A program made the translations under genes and the position numbers. Under the pieces are notes generated by a model that searched no databases, was not told the DNA's origin, and worked only from the letters and a program-made list of their open reading frames with translations. Shown here piece after piece: positions 35,658 through 45,538 of a stretch of 64,000 nucleotides of DNA; within the stretch, counting starts at the first letter, position 1; each line of letters starts with the position of its first letter. The stretch is from Aromatoleum petrolei (lineage in GTDB: Bacteria; Pseudomonadota; Gammaproteobacteria; Burkholderiales; Rhodocyclaceae): assembly GCF_017894385.1 (NCBI RefSeq), contig NZ_CP059560.1, positions 2,418,001 through 2,482,000 of the forward strand. Reading direction: 5' to 3'.

Positions 35658-36035
35658 TCAGCGTTCGGGCTCGCCCTTCAGGCCGCGCACGAAGGCCTTG
35701 CTGCTGTCGCGCACGGTGTGGCCGATTGTGATGCCGGTGCGCTTCATCACATCCCAGGTCACCACGGCGGCGTCGCGGGCCGTGTGCCCGATCGCCCTCC
35801 CGGCGTTCCCGGCCGCCTGCCCCACATCCTTGCCGGCGTCGCGCGCGCCAGTGCCGATGTCGTGCATCGTGGCCCCGACACCGTGGCCGACGTCCTCGGC
35901 GGTGGTCGTACCGCGAGAGTCCTGCGCGTGGGCGACGGGCAATGCAAGCGCGCCCAGCGCCAGCAGCATGCCCGCGAGGACGCTTCTAACCATGACCGGT
36001 CGGCGCGACCGGCGGAATAGTCCGCGTTGTCGCAT
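35658..36035 (-). CDS. Small exported glycine/alanine-rich helical protein, unknown
   Basis: A 125-residue predicted exported protein. A basic N terminus and hydrophobic stretch (VLAGMLLALGALALPVAHA) form a signal peptide. The mature part repeats short GxxxDxG-like units (VGATMHDIGTGARDAGKDVG, QAAGNAGRAIGHTARDAAVV), giving an amphipathic apolipoprotein-like helix. The start at 36033-36035 is supported by AAGGAG about eight bases upstream; an internal ATG at 35991-35993 is possible but lacks one. I do not recognise a named family. It lies between metH and the DedA gene on the same strand, with gaps of 124 and 123 bp. Confidence 0.6.
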   Translation of the reverse strand: MRQRGLFRRSRRPVMVRSVLAGMLLALGALALPVAHAQDSRGTTTAEDVGHGVGATMHDIGTGARDAGKDVGQAAGNAGRAIGHTARDAAVVTWDVMKRTGITIGHTVRDSSKAFVRGLKGEPER

Positions 36036-36159
36036 GATAGATTCTCCTTCGCAATTGCCGGGGAGCCGGCACAGCGCACCGGCTTCCCTGCTTGCAAGCT
36101 TAGCCCCAACCTACCGGATGCGGGGTAAGCAGGCGTAACCCCTCGCCGCCGTGGAGGCG

Positions 36160-39100
36160 TCAGAGAATCGGAGCGAGCCAGCGCGCAGCCTCGTCCACGC
36201 TCTTGCCGCTGCGCCTCGCCCAGTCCTCGAGCTGGTCGCGGCCGATCTTGGACACCGCGAAGTACCGCGCCTGCGGATGCGCGAGGTAGAAACCGCTCAC
36301 CGAGGCCGCCGGGTTCATCGCGAAGGATTCCGTCAGCGTCATGCCCGTATTCCTGGTCGCATCAAGCAGTGCGAAGAGCCCACCCTTGGAGGTGTGGTCC
36401 GGGCACGCCGGGTAGCCCGGCGCGGGGCGGACGCCACGGTATTCCTCGCGGATCAGCGAATCGTTGTCGAGCACCTCGTCGGCGGCATAGCCCCAGAACT
36501 CCTTCCTCACGCGCGCGTGCAGCCACTCCGCGCAGGCTTCCGCGAGGCGGTCGGCGAGGCTCTTCAGCATGATCGCGTGGTAGTCGTCGTGCGCGGCCTC
36601 GAACTCGGCGAGCTTCGCCTCGATGCCGATGCCGGCGGTGACCGCGAAGGCGCCGGCATAGTCCGCGACGCCGGAGTCCTTGGGCGCGATGAAGTCGGCG
36701 AGGCAATAGTGCGGCTTGTCCGCCGGACGCTCGTGCTGCTGGCGCAGGCCGTGCCAGGTCATCAGCGGCGCGCCGCGCGACTCGTCGGCATAGAACGCGA
36801 TGTCGTCGCCAAGGCTGTTCGCCGGGAAGAGGCCGAACACCGCGCGCGCTTCCAGCCATTGCTCGGCGACGATCTTCGCGAGCATCGCCTGGCCGTCCTT
36901 GAAGACGCTGCGGGCGGTCTCGCCGACGAGCTCGTCGTCGAGGATCTTCGGGAAGCGGCCGGCGAGGTCCCAGGTCTGGAAGAAGGGGCCCCAGTCGATA
37001 TATTCAACGAGCTCAGCCAGCGGCACCGCGAGCGCCTGCACACCCAGCGTGTTCGGCGTGGTCGGCGCATAGCCTGCGACGCCATTCCAGCGGAAGGCGT
37101 TGGCGCGCGCGGCCTCCAGGCTCACGAGCTGCACGCCCTTCTTGTTGGCGTGCTGGGCGCGGATCTTGTCGTAGTCGGCGGCGAGCTGCGCCTTGAAATC
37201 GGCCGCACCGCCTTCGGACAGCAGCGCGGTGACGACGCCGACCGCGCGCGAGGCGTCCGGCACGTAGACCACCGGCTGGCCGTAGTGCGGCGCGATCTTG
37301 ATCGCGGTGTGCGCACGGCTCGTCGTCGCGCCGCCGATCAAGAGCGGCACATCGAAGCCCTGGCGCTGCATCTCGGCCGCGACGTGGCTCATCTCTTCGA
37401 GAGACGGCGTGATCAGGCCTGACAGGCCGATCGCCTGCGCGCCGTGCTCGCGCGCGGCGTTGAGGATCTTCTCCGCCGGCACCATCACGCCGAGGTCGAT
37501 CACTTCGTAGCCGTTGCAGCCCAGCACGACGCCGACGATATTCTTGCCGATGTCGTGCACGTCGCCCTTCACCGTCGCGACGACGATGCGGCCCTTGGAG
37601 GTCGCGCCGGTGCGCAGCTTCTCCGCTTCGATGAACGGGATCAGGTGTGCGACGGCCTGCTTCATCACGCGCGCGGACTTCACGACCTGTGGCAGGAACA
37701 TCTTGCCCGCGCCGAATAGGTCACCGACGACGTTCATGCCGGCCATCAGCGGGCCTTCGATCACCGCGAGCGGCGGGCGTCCTGCGGCTTCGAGCTTCGC
37801 GCGCACCTCCTCGGTATCCGCGACGACGAAGTCGGTGATGCCTTTCACGAGCGCGTGCGACAGTCGCTCCTCGACCGACCACTCGCGCCACGCGAGGTCC
37901 GGCCCGGTGTTCTTCGCCTTGCCTTCCTTCACCGACTGCGCGAACTCCACGAGCGCCTCGCCCGCACCCGGGTGACGGTTCAGCACCACGTCCTCGACCT
38001 TCTCGCGCAGCGCGGGCTCGAGGTCGTCGTACACGCCCAGCATGCCGGCGTTGACGATGCCCATCGACAAGCCGGCCTTGATCGCGTGGTAGAGGAAGAC
38101 CGTGTGGATCGCCTCGCGCACCGGGTCGTTGCCGCGGAAGCTGAAGGACACGTTCGACACGCCGCCCGAGGTCTTCGCGTAGGGCAGGTTGTGCTTGATC
38201 CAAGCGACGGCGTTGATGAAATCGACGGCGTAGTTGTCGTGCTCCTCGATGCCGGTCGCGATCGCGAAGATGTTCGGGTCGAAGATGATGTCTTCGGGCG
38301 GATAACCGATGCCGACGAGGAGATCGTAGGCGCGCTTGCAGATCTCGGTCTTCCGCGCATAGGTGTCGGCCTGGCCCTTCTCGTCGAAGGCCATCACGAT
38401 CACCGCGGCGCCGTAGCGGCGGCACAGGCGCGCTTGGCGCAGGAACTCGGCTTCGCCTTCCTTCATCGAGATCGAGTTGACGACACCCTTGCCCTGGATG
38501 CACTTCAGGCCCGCCTCCATCACGCTCCACTTCGACGAGTCGAGCATGATCGGCACGCGCGAGATGTCCGGCTCGGACGCGATGAGCTTGAGGAAGCGCT
38601 CCATCGCGGCGAGCGAATCGAGCATCGCCTCGTCCATGTTGATGTCGATGACCTGGGCGCCGTTCTCGACCTGCTGGCGCGCCACCGCGAGCGCGTCGTC
38701 GAAGCGGCCTTCGAGGATCATGCGCGCGAAAGCCTTCGAGCCGGTGACGTTGGTGCGCTCGCCGACGTTCACGAAGAGGCTGTCGGCGCCGACGTTGAAG
38801 GGTTCCAGACCCGACAGGCGCAGCTTCTTCTCGACTTCCGGCACCGCGCGCGGTGCCACGTCCGCGACGGCCTGCGCGATTGCCGCGATATGCGCCGGCG
38901 TCGTGCCGCAGCAGCCGCCGACGATGTTCACGAGGCCGGCTTCGGCCCATTCGCGGATCGCGCTCGCCAGCGCTTCGGGCGTCTCGTCGTAGCCGGTCGG
39001 CGAAAGCGGATTCGGCAGGCCGGCATTCGGGTGCGCGGAGACGTGCGTATCGCAGACGTGCGACAGCTCCTCGACATACTGGCGCAGTTCCTTCGCGCCG

Positions 39101-39849
39101 AGCGCGCAGTTGAGGCCGAAGGAGATCGGCCGTGCGTGCGCGAGCGAGTTCCAGAAGGCTTCGGCGGTCTGGCCCGAGAGCGTGCGGCCGGAGGCGTCGG
39201 TGATCGTGCCGGAGATCATCACCGGCACGCGGCGCGAGGTCTCGTCGAAGAGCTTCTCGACCGCGAATACCGCGGCTTTGGCGTTCAGCGTGTCGAAGAT
39301 CGTCTCAATCAGCAGCAGGTCGGCCCCACCTTCGAGGAGGCCGCGCGCCGAGTCGTAGTAGTCATCGACCAGCGCATCGAAGCTGATGTTGCGGAAGCCC
39401 GGATCATTGACGTCGGGCGAGATCGACAGCGTGCGCGAGGTCGGCCCGAGCACGCCCGCGCAGTAGCGCGGCTTCGCCGGATCCTTCGCCGTGTATTCGT
39501 CGCACAGCTCGCGCACGAGGCGCGCGCCCGCGACGTTGATCTCGTAGGCGAGATCCGCGAGGCCATATTCGGCCTGCGACACGCGCGTACCGTTGAAGGT
39601 GTTGGTCTCGATGATGTCCGCGCCGGCGTCGAGGTAGGCGCGGTGGATGCCGGCGACGACGTCGGCACGCGTCAGCACCAGCAGGTCGTTGTTGCCCTTG
39701 AGATCCTTCGGGTGCGCCTTGAAGCGCTCGCCGCGGTAGTCCGATTCGCCCAGCTTGTGCTGCTGGATCATCGTCCCCATCGCGCCGTCGAGGATCAGGA
39801 TGCGGCGGGCGAGAAGGTCGCGGAGTTCTTGGCTGCGGTCGGCTTGCAT
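36160..39849 (-). CDS. metH: Cobalamin-dependent methionine synthase
   Basis: A 1229-residue, four-module cytosolic enzyme that transfers methyl from methyltetrahydrofolate via cobalamin to homocysteine. In order: homocysteine domain with zinc cysteines in [12 protein letters not shown] and [12 protein letters not shown] (~1-330); folate domain beginning [20 protein letters not shown] (~355-620); cobalamin domain with [20 protein letters not shown], whose His is the lower cobalt ligand (~650-890); SAM-dependent reactivation domain ending in [19 protein letters not shown] (~920-1229). Length equals E. coli MetH (1227). Expression is controlled by an S-adenosylhomocysteine riboswitch directly upstream. 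It is a single-gene unit. Confidence 0.98.
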   Translation of the reverse strand: MQADRSQELRDLLARRILILDGAMGTMIQQHKLGESDYRGERFKAHPKDLKGNNDLLVLTRADVVAGIHRAYLDAGADIIETNTFNGTRVSQAEYGLADLAYEINVAGARLVRELCDEYTAKDPAKPRYCAGVLGPTSRTLSISPDVNDPGFRNISFDALVDDYYDSARGLLEGGADLLLIETIFDTLNAKAAVFAVEKLFDETSRRVPVMISGTITDASGRTLSGQTAEAFWNSLAHARPISFGLNCALGAKELRQYVEELSHVCDTHVSAHPNAGLPNPLSPTGYDETPEALASAIREWAEAGLVNIVGGCCGTTPAHIAAIAQAVADVAPRAVPEVEKKLRLSGLEPFNVGADSLFVNVGERTNVTGSKAFARMILEGRFDDALAVARQQVENGAQVIDINMDEAMLDSLAAMERFLKLIASEPDISRVPIMLDSSKWSVMEAGLKCIQGKGVVNSISMKEGEAEFLRQARLCRRYGAAVIVMAFDEKGQADTYARKTEICKRAYDLLVGIGYPPEDIIFDPNIFAIATGIEEHDNYAVDFINAVAWIKHNLPYAKTSGGVSNVSFSFRGNDPVREAIHTVFLYHAIKAGLSMGIVNAGMLGVYDDLEPALREKVEDVVLNRHPGAGEALVEFAQSVKEGKAKNTGPDLAWREWSVEERLSHALVKGITDFVVADTEEVRAKLEAAGRPPLAVIEGPLMAGMNVVGDLFGAGKMFLPQVVKSARVMKQAVAHLIPFIEAEKLRTGATSKGRIVVATVKGDVHDIGKNIVGVVLGCNGYEVIDLGVMVPAEKILNAAREHGAQAIGLSGLITPSLEEMSHVAAEMQRQGFDVPLLIGGATTSRAHTAIKIAPHYGQPVVYVPDASRAVGVVTALLSEGGAADFKAQLAADYDKIRAQHANKKGVQLVSLEAARANAFRWNGVAGYAPTTPNTLGVQALAVPLAELVEYIDWGPFFQTWDLAGRFPKILDDELVGETARSVFKDGQAMLAKIVAEQWLEARAVFGLFPANSLGDDIAFYADESRGAPLMTWHGLRQQHERPADKPHYCLADFIAPKDSGVADYAGAFAVTAGIGIEAKLAEFEAAHDDYHAIMLKSLADRLAEACAEWLHARVRKEFWGYAADEVLDNDSLIREEYRGVRPAPGYPACPDHTSKGGLFALLDATRNTGMTLTESFAMNPAASVSGFYLAHPQARYFAVSKIGRDQLEDWARRSGKSVDEAARWLAPIL

Positions 39850-39906
39850 GGTCTACCTCGGTCTGGCGAATTCACAGGCACCGGGCGAAAGCCGCAGGAG
39901 CGCACA

Positions 39907-39953
39907 AAAGCAAACGGCGCGGCAAACCCCGGTGGTGGTTTGCGAGCGCCGTT
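39907..39953 (-). terminator. Riboswitch-linked intrinsic terminator in the metH leader
   Basis: On the minus strand AACGGCGC (39946-39953) pairs perfectly with GCGCCGTT (39913-39920), and the inner arms GCAAACC/GGTTTGC extend the hairpin; TGCTTTT follows (39906-39912). The 5' arm includes the GCGCTC strand needed for the SAH aptamer pseudoknot, so terminator and aptamer exclude each other. Ligand binding should favour readthrough into metH. Confidence 0.8.
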
Positions 39954-40006
39954 GTTCGGTTGCCGAGCCTGGCCCGCTAGTATCGGGTCGCAGCGCTCCT
40001 CGGCAA
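39944..40006 (-). promoter_or_regulatory. S-adenosylhomocysteine (SAH) riboswitch aptamer
   Basis: Read on the minus strand, TTGCCGAG (40006-39999) pairs with CTCGGCAA (39967-39960) as P1. The conserved core GAGGAGCGCTGC follows its 5' strand and CCAGGCTCGG forms its 3' side. GAGCGC (39998-39993) can pair with GCGCTC (39949-39944) as the pseudoknot. This matches the SAH riboswitch consensus (ahcY-type) known from betaproteobacteria upstream of ahcY and metH, where SAH turns expression on. The aptamer begins at the predicted transcription start of metH. Confidence 0.92.
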
Positions 40007-40013
40007 GCGAGTG

Positions 40014-40042
40014 ATTCTATGGAAAATTTCCGCCGGTGCCAA
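40014..40042 (-). promoter_or_regulatory. Sigma70-like promoter of metH
   Basis: Minus-strand TTGGCA (40042-40037), a 17-base spacer, and TAGAAT (40019-40014). Transcription would start about seven bases on, near 40007, exactly at the 5' edge of the SAH aptamer. The -35 box occupies the loop of the pilY1 terminator hairpin. Confidence 0.75.
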
Positions 40043-40051
40043 GCCGGCGGA
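40029..40051 (-). terminator. Terminator-like hairpin after pilY1
   Basis: TCCGCCGG (40051-40044), a seven-base loop CTTGGCA, and CCGGCGGA (40036-40029) on the minus strand, followed by AATTTTCC. It starts five bases after the pilY1 stop (40056) and would end the pilus operon transcript. The short, imperfect T tract suggests incomplete termination. The loop is the metH -35 hexamer. Confidence 0.65.
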
Positions 40052-40055
40052 GGGA

Positions 40056-43000
40056 CTACATCAGCTCGCGCCAGTACACCCGGCGCCACTTCGTCGGCGG
40101 GCTCCCGCCCATCTCCGGGATCGTCGGATTCTTGACGGTACGGTCCGACATGCGGATCAGCGCGCGCTTGCCGGACGAGGTGTCGACGATCACCGGCCGG
40201 CTGCCCAACGCATTGCCGAGATACCATCCGCTTTCAAAGGTGCTCGTGCCGGTCGTCGAGCGTCGCACTGCGCCGCCGGTGTCGGCATCCACGGCAAAGA
40301 ACCAGCTCGACCCGCCCGGATCGCAGATTGCGGTGGTCGGAACATTCACCGTGAACACCAGCACGCCGGTCGTGGTGACCGCCGGGTGGGTGTTGATGCG
40401 TCCATTCGCGATCGGAAGGTCGAAATACCAACCCTTGTTGGCCACTTGCAGCGTGTTCGTCGTCAGCGTGAAGGTGCTGGTCGACGAACTCGCGACGCGC
40501 TGGCAGACGAAGTCGCCGTTTCCGCCATTGCCCGGACAACTGGTGCCGTTGCTGCCGCGGATATCGGGCAGCGTCGGCGTGGCGAGCGTCGTGTCGTCGA
40601 TGATGCCGTACATCGACTGGGTCTGCGTCGCATGGGCGTTAACCGGCGTATTGCCCGGGACGTCGCTGTTGCCGAGGTACAGGCCGGTGCCGACATAGAC
40701 GTAGAACTTGTCGCCGGTGCCGCGCACCTGGCGCACGACCGGCGCGGAACTCACCGGCTGGGCCGCGCCGCTGCCGTCGGCGAGTGCGGCGATCTTCGTT
40801 GCCGACCAGTTCGCGAGGTCGAAGCGCCAGACATTGCCGAGCAGGTCGCCACCGTAGGCGAAGCGCGTCACCTCGTCGGGCGCGGCATTGCTCAGGCGGG
40901 CAAGGTGGGTCAGGCCTGCGGGCGTCGACGGCGAGCCGGCGGGGGTGGTGATATGGCGCAGTACCGTGCCGTCTCGCGGATCGAGCGCCCACACGTGCCC
41001 CAGACCGTCGCCACCGTCGCTCGTGCCGTTGTTGTAGCCGGACGTCACGAGCACGACCCAGCCATCGTTGGGCGTGCGCACGATCAGCGGCGTGCCGAAG
41101 CTGAAGCCGCTGTCGGCCGCCGGGACCTTCTCCCACAGCGCCTTGGCTGCGGCGGCTGTCTCGCTCGCCGCCGTGCCGTCGGTGATGTCCAGTGCGTAGT
41201 AGCCCGATCCGCCCTTGCCCAGGCCGCCGACGAGGATCTTGCGCCGGAATCCGGACACGTCGACGTCGGCGACCGCGGGCGTGGCATCGATGAAGTACTC
41301 ATGCGCATAGGTCGGCTCGGCGAGCTTCCACAGACGCGAATGCAGCATTTTCGGCACGTAGGCCCACAGCTCGCTGCCACCGACAGCGCCCGCGCCGCCG
41401 TCGAAGGCGTGCAGCATGCCGTCGTTGGCGCCCTGATAGACGACGGTCGAGCTGCCGTAGCTGACGATCACCGGCTCGGCGTTGATGATGTCGCCGAGCA
41501 GGTGCTGGCGACGCCGATAGATGGAGCCCTCGCCGGAACGGTCGCCGCGCAGGTAGTCGATGACGCCGGTCGTGAGGCCGATTGCATCGTCACGGAAGTT
41601 CGCCCCCGTGAACGCGCTGCCGCTGCTGCCGGTCCAGGAGACGATCCTGCGGCTCGACTGCGGGCTCGCGAGCGCGTCGAGCCGTGCCTGCGCCGACCAC
41701 AGGCGCGGCGTGATCGGCAGGCCGCTTGCGAGATCCACCGAGAAGGCCTCGAGGTCGCCGGTCCAGTAGCCCGAGGTGAAGCTCGACGCATAGCTGATGC
41801 TGTTGGCGGTCAGCTGCGTGCTGGTCACGGCGACCGCGGCGGCCGCGCTATCCTTGTCGAGCGCGTCGTTGAGCGCACCGACGAAGGCCCGCGTCAGCGA
41901 CTCCTCGTTCTCTGCGGAGAGGAACAGCCCGCCGCCCTGGCGCGCCGTCTCCTGCATCAGCGGATCGTCCTGCGCCTGGCGGTCGGCAAAGCCCACCGTG
42001 TAGGTGCGCAGGTTGTTCAACGATGCCTGGCCGCCCGGCGCGGAGAGATCGGGCCGCAGGTCGGTCTCGAAGAGCGCCTGCGCAACGTCGTCGAGGTAGT
42101 CGCTGCCCGCGCTCTCGTAGCTGTGTGCGCCGCCGAGGTGCCCGGTGTGGTTCGTCGCCGTACCGCCGTTCTTCTGGTCATAGGCCCTGGCGCCGCTGGT
42201 CGTGCAGCCGCCGCTGTCGCCGTCGTAGTCGCACAGGGACTCGTTGTTCGACAGGGCCTGGTCCTGCTGCGGACGTCCGTCGGTCATCAGCACGGCAATC
42301 GAGCGCTGGCACCAGTACTGAACCGGGCAGGACAGGCCGGTGCAGCCCGTCGGCAACGTGCCGCTCAACCTGTGCGGGGCCGACGTGCCCTGCTTGAAGA
42401 GCTGCGCGATGCTCACGGTCGTCGGCGTCGTTGCGCCCGGATGTATCGTCAGGTTGCCCGTGTAGCCGAGCGTGAAGTAGTGGCCGATGTCGGCGAGCGT
42501 TTCCGAAAGCGGCGTGCTGCCGGTGGCCGCGAGGCCGTCGATGCTGGACTTGAGATTGGTGAGGTGTGAGGCGTCGAGGTTCGCGAGTCCGCGCACCAGG
42601 AGCCCGCCGTCGCCCCCGTTGTAGGTCGTGAGACCGACGCGCGCCTTCACGGCAGTCGTGGTGGTCTGCAGCGGGATGGTGTCGAGTGCGGTCTTGGTGG
42701 CCTTCTTGGCGACTTCCAGGCGCGTCCGCGTTTGCGGCTTGCGCTCCCCCCAGCCCGTGAGCGTGCCGGTGCGGAAGTACCAGTTGAGATAGCGGCCGGA
42801 ATACTCGGCCGGCAGGTAGCTCGCGCCCAGCGCGGTCCGGCAGTTGGTGCCGCAGCTCTCCGTCGCGAGCAGGCGGACATTCGTGTAGACGGCCTCATCG
42901 ACAAAGCACACCTGCCCTGACGCCGTGCCGACATCGCATCCGCTCGTGCAATCGGTGCTCGATCCGCCCGAACCGACCCGGTTCGCGAGCTGAGCCTTGG

Positions 43001-43298
43001 GCACACCGTTGACGACACGCAGATACACCTCGTTGCTGGTCTGCACCGCCTGACTGGAGGCAGTGCACGCGCCCCCCAGGTAGGACGCCCCGGTCGCCGC
43101 ATACGGCGACTCGGGCACGATGTTGCTCATCGAACCCGAATTGTCGACCATGAACATGAAATTCGCCGGCGCGTTGTTGCTCACCGCCATCGGGATGTTC
43201 GCGAGGTCGGTCTCGGCCGCGGCAGCCGGCGCAAACGCGGCGAGATGGATGAGGCCGGCCAGCAGGATCAGGCAGCGTCGGACGATCGGGTTGCGCAC
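40056..43298 (-). CDS. pilY1: Type IV pilus tip/assembly protein PilY1 (PilC)
   Basis: A 1080-residue exported protein that promotes pilus assembly and adhesion. The signal peptide (RRCLILLAGLIHLAAFAPA) is followed by a von Willebrand A-like region whose metal site DNSGSMS lies at residues 52-58, with VLMTDGRPQQDQ about 290 residues later. The C-terminal half is the PilY1 beta-propeller (~560-1000): VVYQGANDGMLHAFDGGAGA, WAYVPKMLHSRLW, DGLGHVWALDPRDGTVLRHI, FAYGGDLLGNVWRFDL. The cysteine-rich stretch near residues 110-160 is notable. It is last in the six-gene minor pilin operon, 28 bases after pilX, and is followed by a hairpin terminator. Confidence 0.94.
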   Translation of the reverse strand: MRNPIVRRCLILLAGLIHLAAFAPAAAAETDLANIPMAVSNNAPANFMFMVDNSGSMSNIVPESPYAATGASYLGGACTASSQAVQTSNEVYLRVVNGVPKAQLANRVGSGGSSTDCTSGCDVGTASGQVCFVDEAVYTNVRLLATESCGTNCRTALGASYLPAEYSGRYLNWYFRTGTLTGWGERKPQTRTRLEVAKKATKTALDTIPLQTTTTAVKARVGLTTYNGGDGGLLVRGLANLDASHLTNLKSSIDGLAATGSTPLSETLADIGHYFTLGYTGNLTIHPGATTPTTVSIAQLFKQGTSAPHRLSGTLPTGCTGLSCPVQYWCQRSIAVLMTDGRPQQDQALSNNESLCDYDGDSGGCTTSGARAYDQKNGGTATNHTGHLGGAHSYESAGSDYLDDVAQALFETDLRPDLSAPGGQASLNNLRTYTVGFADRQAQDDPLMQETARQGGGLFLSAENEESLTRAFVGALNDALDKDSAAAAVAVTSTQLTANSISYASSFTSGYWTGDLEAFSVDLASGLPITPRLWSAQARLDALASPQSSRRIVSWTGSSGSAFTGANFRDDAIGLTTGVIDYLRGDRSGEGSIYRRRQHLLGDIINAEPVIVSYGSSTVVYQGANDGMLHAFDGGAGAVGGSELWAYVPKMLHSRLWKLAEPTYAHEYFIDATPAVADVDVSGFRRKILVGGLGKGGSGYYALDITDGTAASETAAAAKALWEKVPAADSGFSFGTPLIVRTPNDGWVVLVTSGYNNGTSDGGDGLGHVWALDPRDGTVLRHITTPAGSPSTPAGLTHLARLSNAAPDEVTRFAYGGDLLGNVWRFDLANWSATKIAALADGSGAAQPVSSAPVVRQVRGTGDKFYVYVGTGLYLGNSDVPGNTPVNAHATQTQSMYGIIDDTTLATPTLPDIRGSNGTSCPGNGGNGDFVCQRVASSSTSTFTLTTNTLQVANKGWYFDLPIANGRINTHPAVTTTGVLVFTVNVPTTAICDPGGSSWFFAVDADTGGAVRRSTTGTSTFESGWYLGNALGSRPVIVDTSSGKRALIRMSDRTVKNPTIPEMGGSPPTKWRRVYWRELM

Positions 43299-43326
43299 GG
43301 TCTTGCTCCGGGGAAAAAGCGGATGG

Positions 43327-43938
43327 TCAGGCCGCGGGGCCGCTGTACATCACTTCGTAGAAACTGACGGTGCCGCGCGGCCCGCGGGCCCGCACCAGGA
43401 CCCTGAAGAACACGCCGAGATCACCGGGGCTGGTGGCCGACGCGCTGAGCGGATCGATCGCGCAGCGTGCCTTGATGCTGTTCACGTCGCTGGCGTCCGG
43501 CACCGATTCGCACTGGCGCTCGATGACGTACTGGATGCGGTAGCCCCCGGTTTCGGCGGCGCAATCGACCACCATGCCGCGCTCGTCGGTGCAGGGCACG
43601 GCATTGGCGTCCCACACCGCCGCGGATGCCACGGCCGCCGCGGTTCTGAAGTCGGGCGAGGCGGTCTGGCGGGTGCCGTAATAATAGGCCTTGCCGGCGT
43701 AGGTCCCCTGCACCAACTCTTCCCACGCACGATCGACGGCGACGTCGGACGCGTGCATCGTGGCCTGGCGGAACGCGAGATTGCCCGCGACCAGGGTGCC
43801 GGTGTCCGTCGAGCGGATCACCGAGGCCGCAGCGAGGCTCATGAGCGCGAGCACGACCAGGGCGATGATCAGCACCGCTCCCGACGCACGCGCGGCGGCA
43901 GGGCCCCGGGGAGAGCAGCGCACCGTCAGCGGTTCCAT
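43327..43938 (-). CDS. pilX: Type IV pilus minor pilin PilX
   Basis: A 203-residue minor pilin. The N terminus has a basic leader and the hydrophobic helix SGAVLIIALVVLALMSLAAA, with processing expected before A in G|AVLII. As is usual for PilX, the Glu5 of major pilins is absent. The segment LVAGNLAFRQATMHASDVAV is typical of PilX, and ERQCESVPDASDVNS begins the C-terminal disulfide-bearing region. It helps prime the pilus tip with PilV, PilW and PilY1. It overlaps the end of pilW by 13 bases. Confidence 0.9.
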   Translation of the reverse strand: MEPLTVRCSPRGPAAARASGAVLIIALVVLALMSLAAASVIRSTDTGTLVAGNLAFRQATMHASDVAVDRAWEELVQGTYAGKAYYYGTRQTASPDFRTAAAVASAAVWDANAVPCTDERGMVVDCAAETGGYRIQYVIERQCESVPDASDVNSIKARCAIDPLSASATSPGDLGVFFRVLVRARGPRGTVSFYEVMYSGPAA

Positions 43939-45056
43939 GCCGAATTCCTCACCGGGACGACTGTCTCATGCACGCGGTAGCGATAGTTCTGCCAGCTCTT
44001 GCCCGGCGGCAGGCTGAGGGCGGACAGATCCAGCGTCTGGGAGCCGTCGAAGACGACCGGTGCCGAGGAGGTCACCTGCGTGCCATCGACTTCCGCGCTC
44101 TGCGCGACGATCGCGACGCGCACCGCCTTCACGCGCGCCATCTCGCCCGCCGCGATCGCCGACGCCCGTTTCCACTGGACGATCGCGTCACTGCCGGCAT
44201 TGGAGATGCCGTACTGCGCCTTCAGCATCACGATGCCCGCGGCGAGCGCGCTGTCGCGGTAGGACGGCGTGCCGGTACACGACGGCGTGATGCCGGCGTC
44301 GTGCCGCAGCAGCGAATTGCACTGCACCCGATAGCGCGTGTAGGTGAAGGTCGGCATCTTCATCAGCACCGAGCCCGGGCCGTAGGGCTCCGTGATCGAG
44401 AACGCCGTGTTGGCATTGGGGGGGTTGTACACCGATTCGCCGGAGCCGAAATTCACGTTGCAGCCGGTGGCACCGTCGGTACAGTTGCCGGTGATGTCGG
44501 TCACCTGGATCAGCGTGCAGGGGTAGCCCGAGGTGTTGGGCGGCGGCTGCGCGACCAGCACGAGGTCGCCCACCGCGAGGCGGCCACCGGGCTCGCTCAC
44601 CTTGAGCACCGACGAACTGGTGGGCAATTCCTTGGTGACCGCGACGTTCAGGTTGATCGTGGCGGCCGGCGGCGTGAGGATCAGGTCTATCGTGTCGGAG
44701 CCCGTGCCGCCGTCGGTGATGCGCACTGGCGGCCAGGCTTCCCCGATCGGGGTGCCATCGTTGGTCGTCGCGGGCACCTTGGTGGCATCGTAGGCATTCA
44801 GCCGCGGGCACATCGTCGCCACCGAACCGCTGAAGACCGCCGCGCCGGCCATGCGCGCATCGCGCTCCACCATCGCGAGCCCCAACTGGGCACTTTCGGC
44901 AGCGCTCGCACCGGCGCCGGTAATACGGAACTGCTTGCCGATGGCCGCGACCGAGGACGTGATCGCGATCGCGATGATCAGGCCGACCACGATGCCGACC
45001 ATCATCTCGACGAGCGAAATGCCCGCCTGTGCGCGACCGGTTGCGTGCTGCGTCAT
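43926..45056 (-). CDS. pilW: Type IV pilus minor pilin PilW
   Basis: A 376-residue minor pilin. The prepilin site is G|ISLVEMMVGIVVGLIIAI near residue 12, with Glu5 present. PilW-typical features follow: TGAGASAAESAQLGLAMVER and RDARMAGAAVFSGSVATMCP. The large C-terminal domain has paired cysteines (PCTLIQVTDITGNC, GATGCNV). The ATG at 45054-45056 overlaps the pilV stop (ATGA), indicating coupled translation. Upstream extension of the frame into pilV and fimT is coincidental. Confidence 0.93.
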   Translation of the reverse strand: MTQHATGRAQAGISLVEMMVGIVVGLIIAIAITSSVAAIGKQFRITGAGASAAESAQLGLAMVERDARMAGAAVFSGSVATMCPRLNAYDATKVPATTNDGTPIGEAWPPVRITDGGTGSDTIDLILTPPAATINLNVAVTKELPTSSSVLKVSEPGGRLAVGDLVLVAQPPPNTSGYPCTLIQVTDITGNCTDGATGCNVNFGSGESVYNPPNANTAFSITEPYGPGSVLMKMPTFTYTRYRVQCNSLLRHDAGITPSCTGTPSYRDSALAAGIVMLKAQYGISNAGSDAIVQWKRASAIAAGEMARVKAVRVAIVAQSAEVDGTQVTSSAPVVFDGSQTLDLSALSLPPGKSWQNYRYRVHETVVPVRNSAWNR

Positions 45057-45538
45057 GACTGCCACTGGAAGCGGTTGGTGATGTCGAGGCGGTGATCGTC
45101 GCGAATGACCGCGGCACCGTCGTTCATCTTGTAGCGCCCGCGCCATTCGAGCGTGATTGTGAGGAAGCCCGTACCGACGCCGACCGGGCGGGCGATCGTG
45201 ATTTTCGCGTCGTCGAACGCCGCACACGCTTCGCGCATCCAAGCGGCAGCCGGATGGGAGTCCGGGATGCCGTCGCTGCACGCGCGGCGCGCAAGCAGGA
45301 AGTCGGCCGAGGGATCGGGAACGGCCGTGGTCGCGTCCTGCAGGGCGACCTGGCTGACGAGCTTGTTGATCAGGAAGCTCGCGTTCGCGCGCTCGTTCGC
45401 ATCGACGCTCAGCTGCACTGCACGTGCCTGCATCTCGATCATCCCGAGCGCGCCGAGCGAAAACACGACAATCGCAATCAGCCCCTCGATCAGGCTGAAA
45501 CCGCGTTGCCGCATCGGACCGGACAGCACCGCAGACAT
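45053..45538 (-). CDS. pilV: Type IV pilus minor pilin PilV
   Basis: A 161-residue minor pilin with the prepilin site RG|FSLIEGLIAIVVFSLGALG near residue 13; the PilV hallmark GALGMIEMQARAV follows, then ANERANASFLINKLVSQVAL. A pair of cysteines (RRACSDG, REACAAF) probably forms a disulfide. The ATG at 45536-45538 overlaps the fimT stop (TGATG), and its own stop overlaps pilW. The order fimT-pilV-pilW-pilX-pilY1 is the conserved minor-pilin order in beta- and gammaproteobacteria. Confidence 0.93.
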   Translation of the reverse strand: MSAVLSGPMRQRGFSLIEGLIAIVVFSLGALGMIEMQARAVQLSVDANERANASFLINKLVSQVALQDATTAVPDPSADFLLARRACSDGIPDSHPAAAWMREACAAFDDAKITIARPVGVGTGFLTITLEWRGRYKMNDGAAVIRDDHRLDITNRFQWQS

